Shown one piece after another: positions 22,206 to 34,646 of a DNA stretch of 64,000 nucleotides. Source of the DNA: Glandiceps talaboti. Taxonomy: Eukaryota; Hemichordata; Enteropneusta; Spengelidae. The DNA is taken from contig NC_135569.1 in the NCBI RefSeq assembly GCF_964340395.1, positions 3,887,540 through 3,951,539 on the forward strand, read 5' to 3'. A model generated the notes under the pieces. The model was not told where the DNA came from, ran no database searches, and was given only the letters and a program-made list of their open reading frames with translations. The stretch's first letter is position 1. Every line of letters begins with the position of its first letter. The position numbers and the translations under genes are program-made.

Positions 22206-22912
22206 GCTTTCACCTTTTAGTGTGCGACTGGATCTGAAACTTCTGACATTACACTGTTCAAGAAAATTAAAACCATTATCTGTTAATTCACTGTACAGAA
22301 TTTTGAAAGAGGTCAAATTGGTCCTAAAAATAAAAATCAACTCATTTTAGTATCCAATATTGCCATCTAACTACATCGTACATTCTATATGAGAAAATAA
22401 CAGTTATCTGTTGATCTCTGTACAAATTCTTGAAAGAGGTCAATATGATATTAAAATTTTGAAAGAGGTCAAATTGATCCTAAACTAAAAATCAATTCAT
22501 TTTAGTATGCAATGTGGCCACCATGTACCACCGTCAGAATACTGTATATAACTACATGGATATGAGAAAATGAAAGACAGTCGAATACTTTGAAAACATG
22601 ATGGTGAACCCCCAAATTAATTTCATTATCAGAAAAGGGCCAGAAATAACTTGAAGCTTTCAAATGGAAAAGCTTGAACTTCGATTTAGTGGTTGTTTAT
22701 AGGACAAAGTTACGCCATTGGTCATACATTTCTATGAATATCTCATATACGCGTAGTGTGCGGTTGTACATGTATTTAATAAAGAATGGGCATATTCAAT
22801 TTGCGCAGTATTATTGTGTACATATTTAAAGTGATTTTGGGGGATAAAAAAGATAAACAGTATGTTGTTAAGGGTTGTATTTTAGACGTTATGAGTTGAT
22901 TTTCGGCTCACT

Positions 22913-23299
22913 CTACACCTGTTTATTCAAAGTGTGAGTCGTATTGGTATTCTCTAGAGAATAGTCAACAGAAACAGAAACACTGCCGTAAAGTGGCTTG
23001 ATAGATTTACCGCAATTTATAACACGCAAATCATTATTGCGATTTGCTGTAACGGTTTCCGATTGGTCGACAATGTTGTTGTACACATACATCTCTCTCT
23101 CTGTTGACCCGAGGTCAAAATTGAGTAGGTCAAAATCCGATCCATTGTAAATATATGGATGTTCACGTACTACTTCACAGAAACGCCCACATAGAAATAA
23201 CTCTGTATTTGGGACGCCATATTGTTTCGCTTTGGTGTTTACCTGTTTGAATACGTCATCAAAACAATTGTCAGTAACACATAAAAAGTAGTGGTACAC
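22913..23299 (-). other. Conserved open frame without ATG, left copy
   Basis: A 129-codon frame opening with GTG (VYHYFLCVTDNCFDDVFKQV), containing an NGS sequon and four cysteines in its first half, and ending TTHTLNKQV. No in-frame ATG precedes it and no strong acceptor is seen, so it is either an exon with unseen boundaries or the relic of one. The right-arm copy (28598) is truncated by a one-base deletion. I do not recognise the family. Confidence 0.35.
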
Positions 23300-25795
23300 A
23301 TTTTTAAGAGATATTAATTACAACTTAGTTTTACTGTATATTTAAAAGTAGAGTAGAAAAGACAACACATTTTTAACTTGTACTTTACTACGATCTGTAA
23401 ACTCACGTTGACCAACAAATATATTCTTATAGTATAATAGTTTCTCTGTCCAAATTCACAACGCTCTCGATCTTTCACGATCTGTATATCAGTACACCTG
23501 CCCTTACGTATCGTATCAGCTATTGCTGAAGTCTTTGTTTATTTTCCGTGGTAATACCGTATTATCAAAACCGTCAAATGTCCTGGGGATAGGTTAATAT
23601 GTGCGACTAAAGGTCCCGTACTCAACCGCTGTCGGGTACTTTGCCCACATACAAATATCAATGGTACACGGACGTAATACTATGAGTACGCTTTTCAAAC
23701 ACCAGCGCCCGTCTTTAGGTTGATATCATGTTGTTGTCGATGTTGTTAGTATATATATATGACGTGCAAACAAACTAACAATAGTGGAGTTTGATCTTTG
23801 AATAGTTTTTTTGCCATTTCGATAGGATAGCGACACCAGTGAGGCACCGTCTAAATCGATGATTACAGAAAGTGCTACCAATACATCGAATTGTGTCCAT
23901 ATAAGTGATCTTATGTGTTTCTATGGCAACCAGTGCGAGACATTCCGATCGATGTCGGTTCGGCGAAGTCAGGTTGGTATAGTTTGTACCTGAGGTCTAA
24001 ATGCAATGAACCGAATAACTGGATACATACCAATAAATATGAGCGTGTTTACTATGCAGAGTAACTTGTAGCTTGTTTTGTTAAAGCGTTCCATGATCCA
24101 CAGCTGGAGTGCTGCAAAATCTTCCCAAAACAGGGTTCAACAACAAAATGTGTTCGTCGTCGAGATGTCTGGTCTAAAATCGCATGTCAGTATTTGGGAA
24201 AACTACCGTGGTACACTGTGGTAAGTCCAATTACGGAAAAGGAGATGAGTGGGCGTACAAGCATTGCGAAATGGCCTAGCAATATTTGATGACGGTCATA
24301 CTAGTAAAACTACACGTCCATGGGCCTCTAAAGCCAACCTTTTATTTTGATGGTGGTGCCAAACATGTTTTTTTATTAGTTGAAACTTTTTTGAGTTGAC
24401 ATCTCACGGTTACAACATTAGATATCAACGTAATAGAGTACACAATGTGGTAGATTACATTACATTAGTGGATGATACCATTCTCAACAAACTGAGAATA
24501 TCTGTCCTCTTGATTCAGTAAAAATTTAGTATTAATGCCATTATTTCTGAATGAGCGATAAATATTTATAAGTAATGACGTCATGACATCAAGACGATCG
24601 AACCAATCAATCAGCTACTCATGAAGAATGGCCATATTGCAATTGTTAATGATCGACAACCAAACTGCATATCAATAACAAATAAACAGAAATAAATAAA
24701 TTTGATAGATGTTAATATGAGTAGAGATGACAGTTGATAGGGGTCAGCCTTTGAACGAATGTTTTTTTGTGGCTGTTCGTTTTAGTATCATGGAGAGTAG
24801 TATATTTAAACACAATTACAAACTATGGAGGTAGACAACATAGATCTATGTTAATACATGTTAATATACAGATATTTTGACAAAACATACTGCAACGTTA
24901 ACTACAAAAGTTGATAGTGGATGCACGTGCTTTCTCATAAATTAACTTTTTTTGTATATCTATCTTAGTTAGGTGATGGCTAGTCTAGCTGCTAGACCTC
25001 GGATGTTCTTCCGATAAAATGCGACACACGACCGAACATCGCTATCGAGGATGGAACATCCAAGGCAAGCCCTCACTGCGAACTTCGTCCGCTTATAGTA
25101 TCGAAAGAAAGTCCGAACGTCTAGCAGCAAGACTAGGTGAAGGCCTGCTTTCATATATTTTGTATGTACATTTCGTATGTTTATTTCAATAGTTTGTTTT
25201 CTTTGTACAACGTCATTTACATTTACTTACTCTGGCTATTGACTTACCTTATGCACATGCACACCAAATTTGAAAAAAAAATACCTTGACAACGTGTATT
25301 AACGTGGACATAATTGTCAAAGAATACTAGACAGTAAGATATCATTTTTTTATGATACTCTACTGTACGATTTCACTGGTGCAAGGGGCTCAGAATGTTA
25401 ATTTTCCCTGACGAGATGAAATTATCTTATCTAATCAGCATTTACTAATTGAATACATTTTACGTGTTTTTCCATCACAATAGTTTTTTAGAAATAGTTC
25501 AATTAGTATTACATCGTATCTGTCTTCCATTTGACAACTGGAATTCATAAACGTATACTTGTAGCCTTCTCATCATGACAACAAAATTGGTCCTGTGTAC
25601 CAAATTATATTGAATTTGAAGTGTGCATTATTTTTTTTAATAATATAATTATTGAGAATTATTAATTGTGTTAAATTTAGTACAAGGTAGAAATTTGGTT
25701 AATTGCTTGGGATAGTTTTAGTTAGTAGGGGGCCCTCTAGTGGCCACTTCAGTAGATTCTCCTACTTAGAGGTCAAGACCTCTCCTCCCATGTTC

Positions 25796-25868
25796 GAACC
25801 CGTCTGTTTATGGCGCGATATCTTCATGAACGTTCATAAAGATATCGCGCCATAAACAGACGGGTTCG
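25796..25868. repeat. Near-perfect hairpin at the palindrome centre
   Basis: Arms of ~29-30 bp (gaacccgtctgtttatggcg, then cgatatctt) face each other across a ~13-base centre that is itself palindromic (atgaacgttcat). It lies within ~150 bp of the midpoint between the two large arms. Confidence 0.8.
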
Positions 25869-26437
25869 TGAAACCGCGAAGAAACTGCCAATACTCGCAT
25901 CCTCGTCCTCTACTATGGGCTCCAAACCTGATGCTACCTCGGACTCTGAAAAAGAAAAGACAATAGCACGAGGTAAACAGTCCTATGCCGCATTTTTTTT
26001 CAAATCGGAAGAAAAAACCTCAGTCTGGAGCGGTGCGGAAATCTAGCGAGCGAGTGGATGTGCCATGGCGGAGCACACATGGAGTGACGATTTCTCAAGG
26101 GAAACGGCACGCTGTCTACGGAACAAGCGATCGATATCAACCGGCAAGTCGGGCACTAAACCGAGATACTGTGCTGCTTACCAAAGTGAAAAGTGTACAT
26201 TCAATTGTGATCATAAAAACCAATCGGTGACATAGAGCTTCATCATATGCTGCTTCTGCCTTCGCATCCGTAATATCCACGAGCCACATCCACCTAGCGA
26301 GTGCCCCCACCTGTCACCGGCCAAAACAATCGCAAGAAGACTGACTGAAAAAAGGTTATAGACAAGAATAACTTCACAGGGAATCACAGCAAGGTAAGCA
26401 GTACCTCAGTCATAGACAAATTTGATATGGTTTTACG

Positions 26438-26985
26438 CACAGATGGTCCATACACGACCAAGAACGCTTCTTCAATGAACGTTATCACGGTCGTCAGCCC
26501 GTCCACACTTTAATAGTAGGTGACACCAGTAATTAAGTTGAACAATGTTGTTAAGAAACCTTGCAATACTGCCACAGCTGCAGATTTAATTAACGGCATA
26601 GACATGGACATTACAATGAACACGAATGCCACAGATACAAACATCATGCCTCAGTTGTTGATCTCACAATTTGGCCGCAGATGCTAATATGCTGTCAGAC
26701 AGCTTAATTAACATAACCAGTGCCACAGATGCCTCCAAATCAACGGTTGCTACCCTACAATTACCTCACGGAACAGCCTTCGACACAGTCTATGATGATC
26801 CTTACCTTAATACTGCTAGTTATATGTTGTCCAGCTCGGTTTTACGCACAGATGGTCCATACACGGCCAAGAACGCTTCTTGTTCAATGAATGTTATCAC
26901 GGTCGTCAGCCCATCCACCCTTAGTAGGTGACACCAGTAATGAAGTTGAACAATGTTGTTAAGAAACCTTGCAATACTGACATTA
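26438..26985 (+). repeat. Direct repeat of a ~140-bp coding-like segment
   Basis: Both copies contain ttttacgcacagatggtcca, gttatcacggtcgtcagccc and gaacaatgttgttaagaaac; they differ by small indels. In the second copy the frame is open across RTDGPYTAKNASCSMNVITV. Confidence 0.7.
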
Positions 26986-27999
26986 CAGTCTTACAGAATC
27001 ACTGGCATTGAATCCATTCAGTGGAAGAGGACAGGAGTTTATCTATGACGTACTCGGTTTGACGTACACCTTTACCAATGGGACCAAGATCAATGGTAAG
27101 CATGTACAGACTATATTTTAAAACAAAAATGAAATATTTACAGTTTTTCGCGAATCACAGGAATAATTTGTTTGCGAAGTGTGCATCATTAAAAAGCCAG
27201 CTAGGAACTCTATCAGATAGCTTAAGCAGAGCTATTTTCGAAAGTCAGTCATTTTCAGAATACCAGATAGAAGGGGGAGGGGGGGGGGGGTTCCCTTACG
27301 TGGATCCTATAGTAGTCTTGACCAGTCTTCTGTTCGGTTTTAATGCCGAATGGAAGGGGTGGAGATCGGATGGGGTGGGGTTTTTCTTCGACCAGAATTC
27401 AATAATAGTCTTTGCTGTTACCCAGTTCTGTTCTCATACTGAACGGAAGAGGGATAGGGAGTGATCTCTCCATTACCTAGATACAATACTAATCTTGTCC
27501 AAACCTTGTTGCCATTAGTAACTATTTTCTAACATGTTTGCCACCACCATCAAAATAGAGGGCTGGCTTTAGAGGCCTATAGACATGTATAGTTTTATGA
27601 CCGTTGAAATATTGCTAGGCCATTTCGCAATGCTTGTACGCCCACTCATCTCCTTTTCCGTAATTGGACTTACCACAGTGTACCACGGTAGTTTTCCCAA
27701 ATACTGACATGCGATTTTAGACCAGACATCTCGACGACGAACACATTTTGTTGTTGGACCCTGTTTTGGGAAAAATTTGCAGCACTCCAGCTGTGGATCA
27801 TGGAACGGTTTAACAAAACAAGCTACAAGTTACTCTGCATAGTAAACACGCTCATATTTATTGGTATGTATCCAGTTAATCGGTTCATTGCATTTAGATC
27901 TCAGGTATAGGTACAAACTACACCAACCTGACTTCGCTGAACCGACATCGATCGGAATGTCTCGCACTGGTTGTCATAGAAACACATAAGATCACTTCT

Positions 28000-28050
28000 A
28001 TGGACACAATTCGATGTATTGTAGCACTTTTTGTAATAATCGATGTAGAC
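28000..28050 (+). CDS. Possible signal-peptide exon of the right Ig receptor
   Basis: An ATG at 28000 opens MDTIRCIVALFVIIDVD, a short hydrophobic leader, followed by GACG|gtgtat, a possible phase-1 donor that would join the phase-1 acceptor of the IgV exon at 30173. In the left arm the same sequence has an extra base that breaks the leader. The evidence is weak: the peptide is short and no cleavage site is obvious. Confidence 0.3.
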
Positions 28051-28597
28051 GGTGTATCACTAGTGTCGCTATCGAAATGGCAAAAAACTATTCAAAGATC
28101 AAACTCCACTATTGTTAGTTTCTTTGTACGTCATATATATATATATATACTAACAACATCAACAACAACATGGTATCAATCTAAAGACAGGCACTGGTGT
28201 TTGAAAAGCGTACTCATAGTATTACGTCCGTGTACCATTGATATCTGTACGTGGGCAAAGTACCCGACAGCGGTTGAGTACGGGACCTTTAGTCGCACAT
28301 ATTAACCTATCCACAGGACATTTGACGGGTTTGATAATACTATATTACCACTGAAAATAAACAAAGACTTCAGCAATAGCTGATACGATACGTAAGAACA
28401 GGTGTACTGATATACAGATCGTGAAAGATTGAGAGCGTTGTTAATTTGGACAGAGAAACTATTATATTATAAGAATATATTTGTTGGTCAACGCGAGTTT
28501 ACAGATCGTAGTAAAGTACAAGTTAAAAATGTGTTGTCTTTTCTACTCTACTTTTAAATATACATTAAAACTAAGTTGTAATAATATCTCTTAAAAT

Positions 28598-28879
28598 GTG
28601 TACCGCTACTTTTTATGTGTTACTGACAATTGTTTTGATGACGTATTCAAACAGGTAAACACCAAAGCGAAACAATATGGCGTCCCAAATACAGAGTTAT
28701 TTGTATGTCGGCGTTTCTGTGAAGTAGCACGTGAACATCCATATATTTACAATGGATCGGATTTTGACCTACTCAATTTTAACCTCGGGTCAACAGAGAG
28801 AGATGTATATGTGTACAACAACATTGTCGACCAATCGGAAACTGTTACAGCAAATCGCATTAATGATTTGCTGTTATAA
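28598..28879 (+). pseudogene. Conserved open frame without ATG, right copy, frameshifted
   Basis: Counterpart of 22913-23299 (VYRYFLCVTDNCFDDVFKQV). A one-base deletion in the gatttgctgtt stretch near 28875 cuts the frame at 93 codons; the remaining ~35 codons survive in another frame to about 28979. Confidence 0.35.
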
Positions 28880-29764
28880 ATTGCGGTAAAACTATCAAGC
28901 CACTTTACGGCTGTTTTTCTGTTTCTGTTGACTATTCTCTAGAGAATACCAACACGACTCACACTTTGAATAAATAGGTGTAGAGTGAGCCGAAAATCAA
29001 CTGATAACGCCTAAAAATACAACCCTTAACAACATACTGTTTATCTTTTTTCCCCAAAAAATCACTTTAAATATGCACACAATAATATTGCGCAAATTGA
29101 ATATGCCCATTCTTATTAAATACCTGTACAACCGCACACTATGCATACTATACGAGATATTCATAGAAATGTATGACCAATGACGTAACTTTGTTCTACA
29201 AACAACTACTAAATCGAAGTTCAAACTTTTCCATTTGAAAGCTATTTCTGGCCCTTTTCAGATAATGAAAGAAATTTGGGGGTTCACCATCATGTTTTCA
29301 AAGTATTCGACTGTCTTTTATTTTCTCATATCCATGTAGTTATATACTGTATTCTGAGGATGGTACATGGTGGCCATATTGCATACTAAAATGAATTGAT
29401 TTTTAGTTTAGGATCAATTTGACCTCTTTCAAAATTTTAATATCATATTGACCTCTTTCAAGAATTTGTACATAGATCATTTTCTCATATAGAATGTACG
29501 ACGTAGTTAGATGGCCATATTGGATACTAAAATGAGTTGATTTTTATTTTTAGGACCAATTTGACCTCTTTCAAAATTTTGTAAAGTGAATTAACAGATA
29601 ATGGTTTTAATTTTCTTGAACAGTGTAATGTCAGAAGTTTCAGATCCAGTCGCACACTAAAAGGTGAAAGCTGTATTTGCTGCAATTGGGACATTTTTTC
29701 ATCAAATAACAATATATATATATATATTGACGAAAAATTAGGCATTGATTTATATTTTTAAAAA

Positions 29765-30110
29765 AAATACATTTTATCTGTTAATTTGTGGTCAATATGT
29801 TCAGTGGGAAGTGTAGTGACAAGCTTGAATCTTGAGCGAAAGCTCGTTTTTGAATCACTGTCACAATGTTAAAACTGTGCTAGTAGTATAGTATTTCGAT
29901 CAGACAAACACAATGGCAATAATTTGGCATTGTACATGTTAATCACTGTTCGATATTTATATCCATAAGTAGTACAGAAACATTGAAATCGTGATCACTA
30001 TTGAGGGCGCTGATTTTTGAGTGCGGACCCGCAATCAACAAAAATGCATTTACCCATAGGTGGTGTAATCCTGTTCATGGTGTACGATATTGCGAGTAAG
30101 TTATTGTACC
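29765..30110 (-). repeat. ~440-bp dispersed element, inner copy of right arm
   Basis: Inverted relative to the left-arm copies; contains gatcactattgagggcgctg and gtgcggacccgca just upstream of the IgV exon. With the copy at 35000-35430 it brackets the right receptor gene. Confidence 0.65.
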
Positions 30111-30172
30111 TAATAAAACATTTTCAAAAAATGGTCTAGTTGCAGAAAGTAATGTTTTGAATCTTATTTCAG

Positions 30173-31524
30173 TTGTCATGGAGGCAGAAACAACCATAGA
30201 TGATACCGTGTATGTTCAGCTTGGGAATGACGTAAACCTGACCTGTCCAGTCACTGGGAATAGTACTAGTGTTAAAAGCGTTCGATGGAGCCGCAGTGTT
30301 AATAGTCAGGTCATAGCAGAAGCATTTTATGGTTCGAAGGGAGATCTACAGTCTTCACTTTATATAAGCGAAATAAAATATAACATTAAAGCTCTGCATA
30401 TCTTAACAATAAAAGATGTTGACATTTCGGATGAAACAGTTTACATGTGCACAGTTTCACAGGCGACAAACACCGGGACGTCCCAAGAGAATCATTCCAT
30501 TCAACTTACGATATGTGGTAAGTTTATTAAGTCTAAAACATTTTTGGCAATATTGAATATTATGCACCCCCCCCCCTGCAAAGTGGCACGACCACCCAAA
30601 TAGAATGATGTTTCCCAAATATTACGTATGGGCGTACATACAAATATGTATGTATGTAAGTATGTATGTGTGCGTGCATGTGTGCGTGTGTATGTATGTA
30701 TGTATGTATGTATGTATATGTACATGTATGTATGTATGTACGTACGTATGCATGTATGTATGGTATGCATGTCATTATCTATGTTTAACGTGTAGATCCT
30801 TGTGTATACAAATGGTAAATAATGAGCATGAGTAGATTTGTTCTAAGCTATCGTCATCTATACTGCCTTACTGTTTTAAAAAAAATATTCATGACCTAAT
30901 ATTCAGAGATCAGTTTACTCTTTTGCTTCAGCTCCATTTGATCTCCAGATGCAAGTGAAGAATATTACATACGGGCACTTACATTATGATACTAACTCTA
31001 CCGATGTCACTATACGTTGTCAAACATACCTTGGTAGGCCGGTATCAAACATCGTCTGGTACTTGAACTCTAACTTGGTTTCTGAAAACAAAGGTATCGA
31101 TGTACAAACATCTGTAAGTCAAGAGGGCTACTTCTACAATTGTACCAGTATGCTACGGATACGAAGGTTTACAGAAATCCACGTTGGGAATTATACATGT
31201 ATCGCCAATAACAAATGTAGTGAGTTGTCAGTGCGTAAATCGTTCACACTGTTGCTGAATTCACAAGGTGAGTTTTTCACAATTGTTATCATAACTTGAC
31301 GATTTTTTAGTGAAGATAAAATTTCAATCAGTGTGGTATTTCATTTCACATTATTAGGAGAGTATGACTCCGGATTTAAAAGTTCGTCCACAGACACGTC
31401 GACAAATTTAGCAGTACTCGGGTGTTCCCCACCATTTCTTTAAAGATTACACACACACACACACACACACACACGAACTCAGAGCGTACATTGTTTACCA
31501 AATATATCTGTCTTCTTCTTCTTC

Positions 31525-31569
<45 letters not shown>

Positions 31570-34173
31570 AAACATAGAGGGGTGTAGTATTACTTAGATT
31601 GTTGTTTTCCTGGTGTACAGGCAACAACATATCAACAATTTGACATGAATATATTTCCCCTAAATTTTGGAAAGTTATCCTTTAGTAAGTTATAGCATAT
31701 ATTGATACGTTTGTAGTAGCAGGATTCGTTAGATATTTATTTTACTTACGGAAACAACAACCTTAAAGCAATACAGTGTGTACCTGTGATTGTAAATGTC
31801 GACTCGTGAATGACCATAGAGGGGCATTGTATCCTACCCGGAATTATTGCCATCCTCTCGCGTTCATTGCCTGCTATGTAACTAGCGTTGGCGTTTATTA
31901 CATTTGATGGATCCTCTCATTCGGCGTTTGATGCTGTGTGTGGTGCTCATATGAGATAACCTTGGTGTTTTCAGCGTTGAGGCAATAGTCCACATTTCTT
32001 ACATTACATAAATTACTGAAGTGTCCCGGTTTTGTTTTGTTGTTCATAAACTCTGGTGCTGAGCTGTGTTTTCTTGTTTCTACATTACAATTACAGAACT
32101 ATTGTCACCAATTTACCAGGTCTCCTCACAATGGACAACGCAAGGTAATACTATAACAAAATTGAAATACTTATGAACTTCCTTAAAATCGTCAACAGGA
32201 TACAATCGAAGAATATATTATGTATGTATGTATGTATGTATGTATGTATGTATGTATGTATGTATGTATGTATGTATGTATGTATGTATGTATGTATGTA
32301 TGTATGTATGTATGAGTAGACGTTTACTGGTATTGCTTAAATTAAAAGTAATGCTTTGGCCCCTAACATGAAAACGGCACACAACATGTTTAATTTTCAT
32401 ATTGTTTTCAAAACATTGCAGGAGCAGATTATTATGGAAATACTACATATGAATCAGTCCAGGTGACAACACTAAATGGTAATTATAGAAATATAGTTTT
32501 ATTAAGTAGATGTGAAAGACATATAAGGTGTATGGGGTAACAATACATATAAGGTATACTCTGGCAATATATTATACTTTCCTTTATACTTTCCATTCGC
32601 AGCCATAAATGCAAATTAGGTAATCAATTATGCAAAATCGATTTAAAAGTGTGTGTATAGTTTGTTTACAAATCATTTCCTGTACAGGAAATGATTTGTA
32701 AATAAACTTGGTTATAAAGACAAGTAATACTCACAAGTAAAGACAAGGAATCAAACAATTTATATGGGAAAGCAGTAACTGCAGCACAGTCTGGACATGA
32801 TGTAGTGATTAAAAATAGATTGTTGTAACCATCAGGCAAAAAACATTGCTTTAACCATTAAAAATCCAACATAAATACTCACCCATCCATGTGATTGCTA
32901 TTTTAACCATACCCCTATTTCACTGCTTAAATTCTCAAATACAGTTTCAACTTACTCAATACCGCCACCTACGGCAATGATATTTGTGGTTATATTCATC
33001 GCTGTTGTTGCTCTACTATTTATTGTCACTGTTGTTGCATGCATTATATGTGGAATCTTACGCATGTCATCGCGGAGGATTAAAGTGAAGACCACTAATC
33101 AGGTAAGGCGATTTATACCATTTGATTTACTTGTTCACACCCCACTAAACTTTAAATTCGAATGACATCTCTTGACATATGATATTAGTACCTATTGTCT
33201 TGACACCCATGTTGAACTACTGCAATAAAAGATATTCATTTCTTTAACTAGGTGTTTGGCGACATGTATAAACAGTGTCATGTCAGAACCCAAACGCAGT
33301 AATTACAAATTCTAATTACCGGCATTTTAACAATTTTTGGTCAATATATTCCTAGTTGTCTGATCAAAAAAAATAATGCTCCAGTTGCAGCTACGGAAGC
33401 TTCAACATTAAAATATAATTAATTATGCAAATAAAGGCAGAATCACAGTTTATGTGGTAGTCATTATAGGCTGATTGCACCCTACATCTATGTCAACTTA
33501 TCATCCAACCCTGGAATTATTGTACAATGCATAAAAACAAGCCTCTTACTTTCTATTTACCATTTTCTCTACAAATCTCAGTCGTGGATATATACTACGG
33601 ATACTGCTGACTTGTATACGAAGGTTGACGCGAATGACTCTCACAGAGGGACTACTGGAACACGGCGTAAACAAAGGGTGATTATCTATTGTAATAGTAT
33701 GTATGTATGTATGTATGTATGTATGTATGTATGTATGTATGTATGTATGTATGTATGTACGTACGTACGTACGTACGTATTTATTTATTTATTTATTTAT
33801 GTATTTATGTATTTCGCATTCTACATGACCCAATCTTGATGTTTTGCAGCTATACAATATCTTAATTTGATTCCATCTTCGCATCGACTTCATTGTGTTC
33901 TCCCTTCTACGTCCACAGACGAACCATGTAAAAGTCAACAGTGAAACATATCCGCACGAATCCGAAGTCTTAGATGTTGAACTACCACCAGATATACCAC
34001 TTCGTAACTGGAGTGATTCTGACAGAGGGACTAATGGAACACGGCGTAAACAAAGGGTCTCAGTGGGAAAATCAGCGAAGTTTCATACTAGAAGACAAAA
34101 TGGAAAGTCAAGAAATTCAAGAATCGACAATGTGAAAAGAAACAAACACATTATAACAAAGGTCTGTGTCTAG
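30173..34173 (+). CDS. Ig-superfamily transmembrane receptor, right copy (multi-exon)
   Basis: Exons: IgV 30173-30517, second Ig domain 30932-31267, stalk 32097-32144, stalk 32422-32478, transmembrane 32945-33102, tail A' 33582-33677, tail B' 33919-34173. The exon chain is in frame: phase 1 through the ectodomain and phase 0 for the tails. IgV shows VNLTCPV, VRWSRS and DETVYMC; domain 2 shows VTIRCQ, IVWYLN and GNYTC. The transmembrane segment is nearly identical to the left copy. Its donor is a normal GTAAGG. Tail A' has DLYTKV, which no longer fits an ITIM, and its exon either splices at AAAGG|GTGATT to B' or reads into a (TATG)n tract. B' contains SETYPHESEV and ends TKVCV. The IgV domains of the two copies differ at about a dozen positions, mostly replacements. 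Likely a cell-surface receptor paired with the left copy; ligand unknown. Confidence 0.75.
30647..30760. repeat. (TATG)n microsatellite
   Basis: Interrupted tetranucleotide tract in the intron between the two Ig exons; the mirror at 21190-21232 is shorter. Confidence 0.9.
31447..31570. repeat. (CA)n and (TTG)n microsatellites
   Basis: Mirror of the AAC and TG tracts at 20407-20542. Confidence 0.85.
32220..32313. repeat. (TATG)n microsatellite
   Basis: Pure tetranucleotide tract in an intron of the right receptor gene. Confidence 0.9.
33699..33810. repeat. (TATG)n / (TACG)n / (TTTA)n microsatellite
   Basis: Directly follows the donor of tail exon A'. The left copy of exon A continues into SVGKSPKF coding sequence here, so a deletion joined exon A' to the microsatellite of the next module. 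Confidence 0.85.
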
Positions 34174-34244
34174 ACTGTAGTCAAGTTCAGTGTATGATGT
34201 ATGTTCAGTGTATGATGTGTACGAGTGATTATCTATTGTAATAG

Positions 34245-34420
34245 TATGTATGTATGTATATATGTATGTATGTGTGTGTGTATGTATGTATGTATGTATG
34301 TATGTATGTATGTATGTATGTGTGTGTGTATGTGTGTATGTATGTTTGTATGTATGTATGTATGTATGTATGTATGTATGTATGTATGTATGTATGTATG
34401 TATGTATGTATGTATGTATT
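34245..34420. repeat. (TATG)n microsatellite between tail exons B' and C'
   Basis: Interrupted tetranucleotide tract equivalent to those between left-arm tail exons. Confidence 0.9.
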
Positions 34421-34529
34421 AATTTCTCATTCTACATGACCCAATCTTGATGTTTTGCAGCTATGCAATATCTTAATTTGATTCCATTTTCGCATCTACG
34501 TCATTGTGTTATCCCTTCTACGTCCACAG

Positions 34530-34646
34530 ACGAATCATGTAAAAGTCAACAGTGAAACATATCCGCACGAATACGAAGTCTTAGATGTTGAACTACCACC
34601 AGAGATACCACCTCGTAACAGGAGTGATACTCTATTTACGTTATAG
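34530..34646 (+). CDS. Ig receptor (right) alternative tail exon C', terminal
   Basis: Phase-0 acceptor (gtccacag). It encodes TNHVKVNSETYPHEYEVLDV, then ELPPEIPPRNRSDTLFTL and a stop. It keeps the YEVL tyrosine motif and the DTLFTL ending of left exon D. Because B' has its own stop, C' can only be used if B' is skipped. Confidence 0.6.
   Translation, partial: TNHVKVNSETYPHEYEVLDVELPPEIPPRNRSDTLFTL

Larger units (their letters stand above)
15340..24370. repeat. Left arm of a ~20-kb imperfect palindrome
   Basis: This arm reappears as reverse complement at about 27530-35465, including intergenic DNA, introns and flanking microsatellites. Anchors, outer to inner: the block near 15345-15500 against 35300-35460, the transmembrane exon 18396 against 33102, Ig exons at 20727 and 21362 against 30932 and 30173, the 22913-23299 frame against 28598-28979, and 24240-24370 against 27530-27660. 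The arm is about 1 kb longer than the right one, largely because it has extra tail-exon and microsatellite units. Confidence 0.9.
24371..27529. other. Central spacer of the 20-kb palindrome
   Basis: Not shared between the arms. It holds a short near-perfect hairpin (25796-25868), a directly repeated ~140-bp segment (26438-26575 and 26835-26985) and coding-like fragments rich in Ser, Thr and Asn (for example MLSDSLINITSATDASKSTV near 26690). One frame near 27000-27095 ends in GTKING at a possible donor. No complete gene is seen; these may be relics of one or of a retroelement. Confidence 0.5.
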
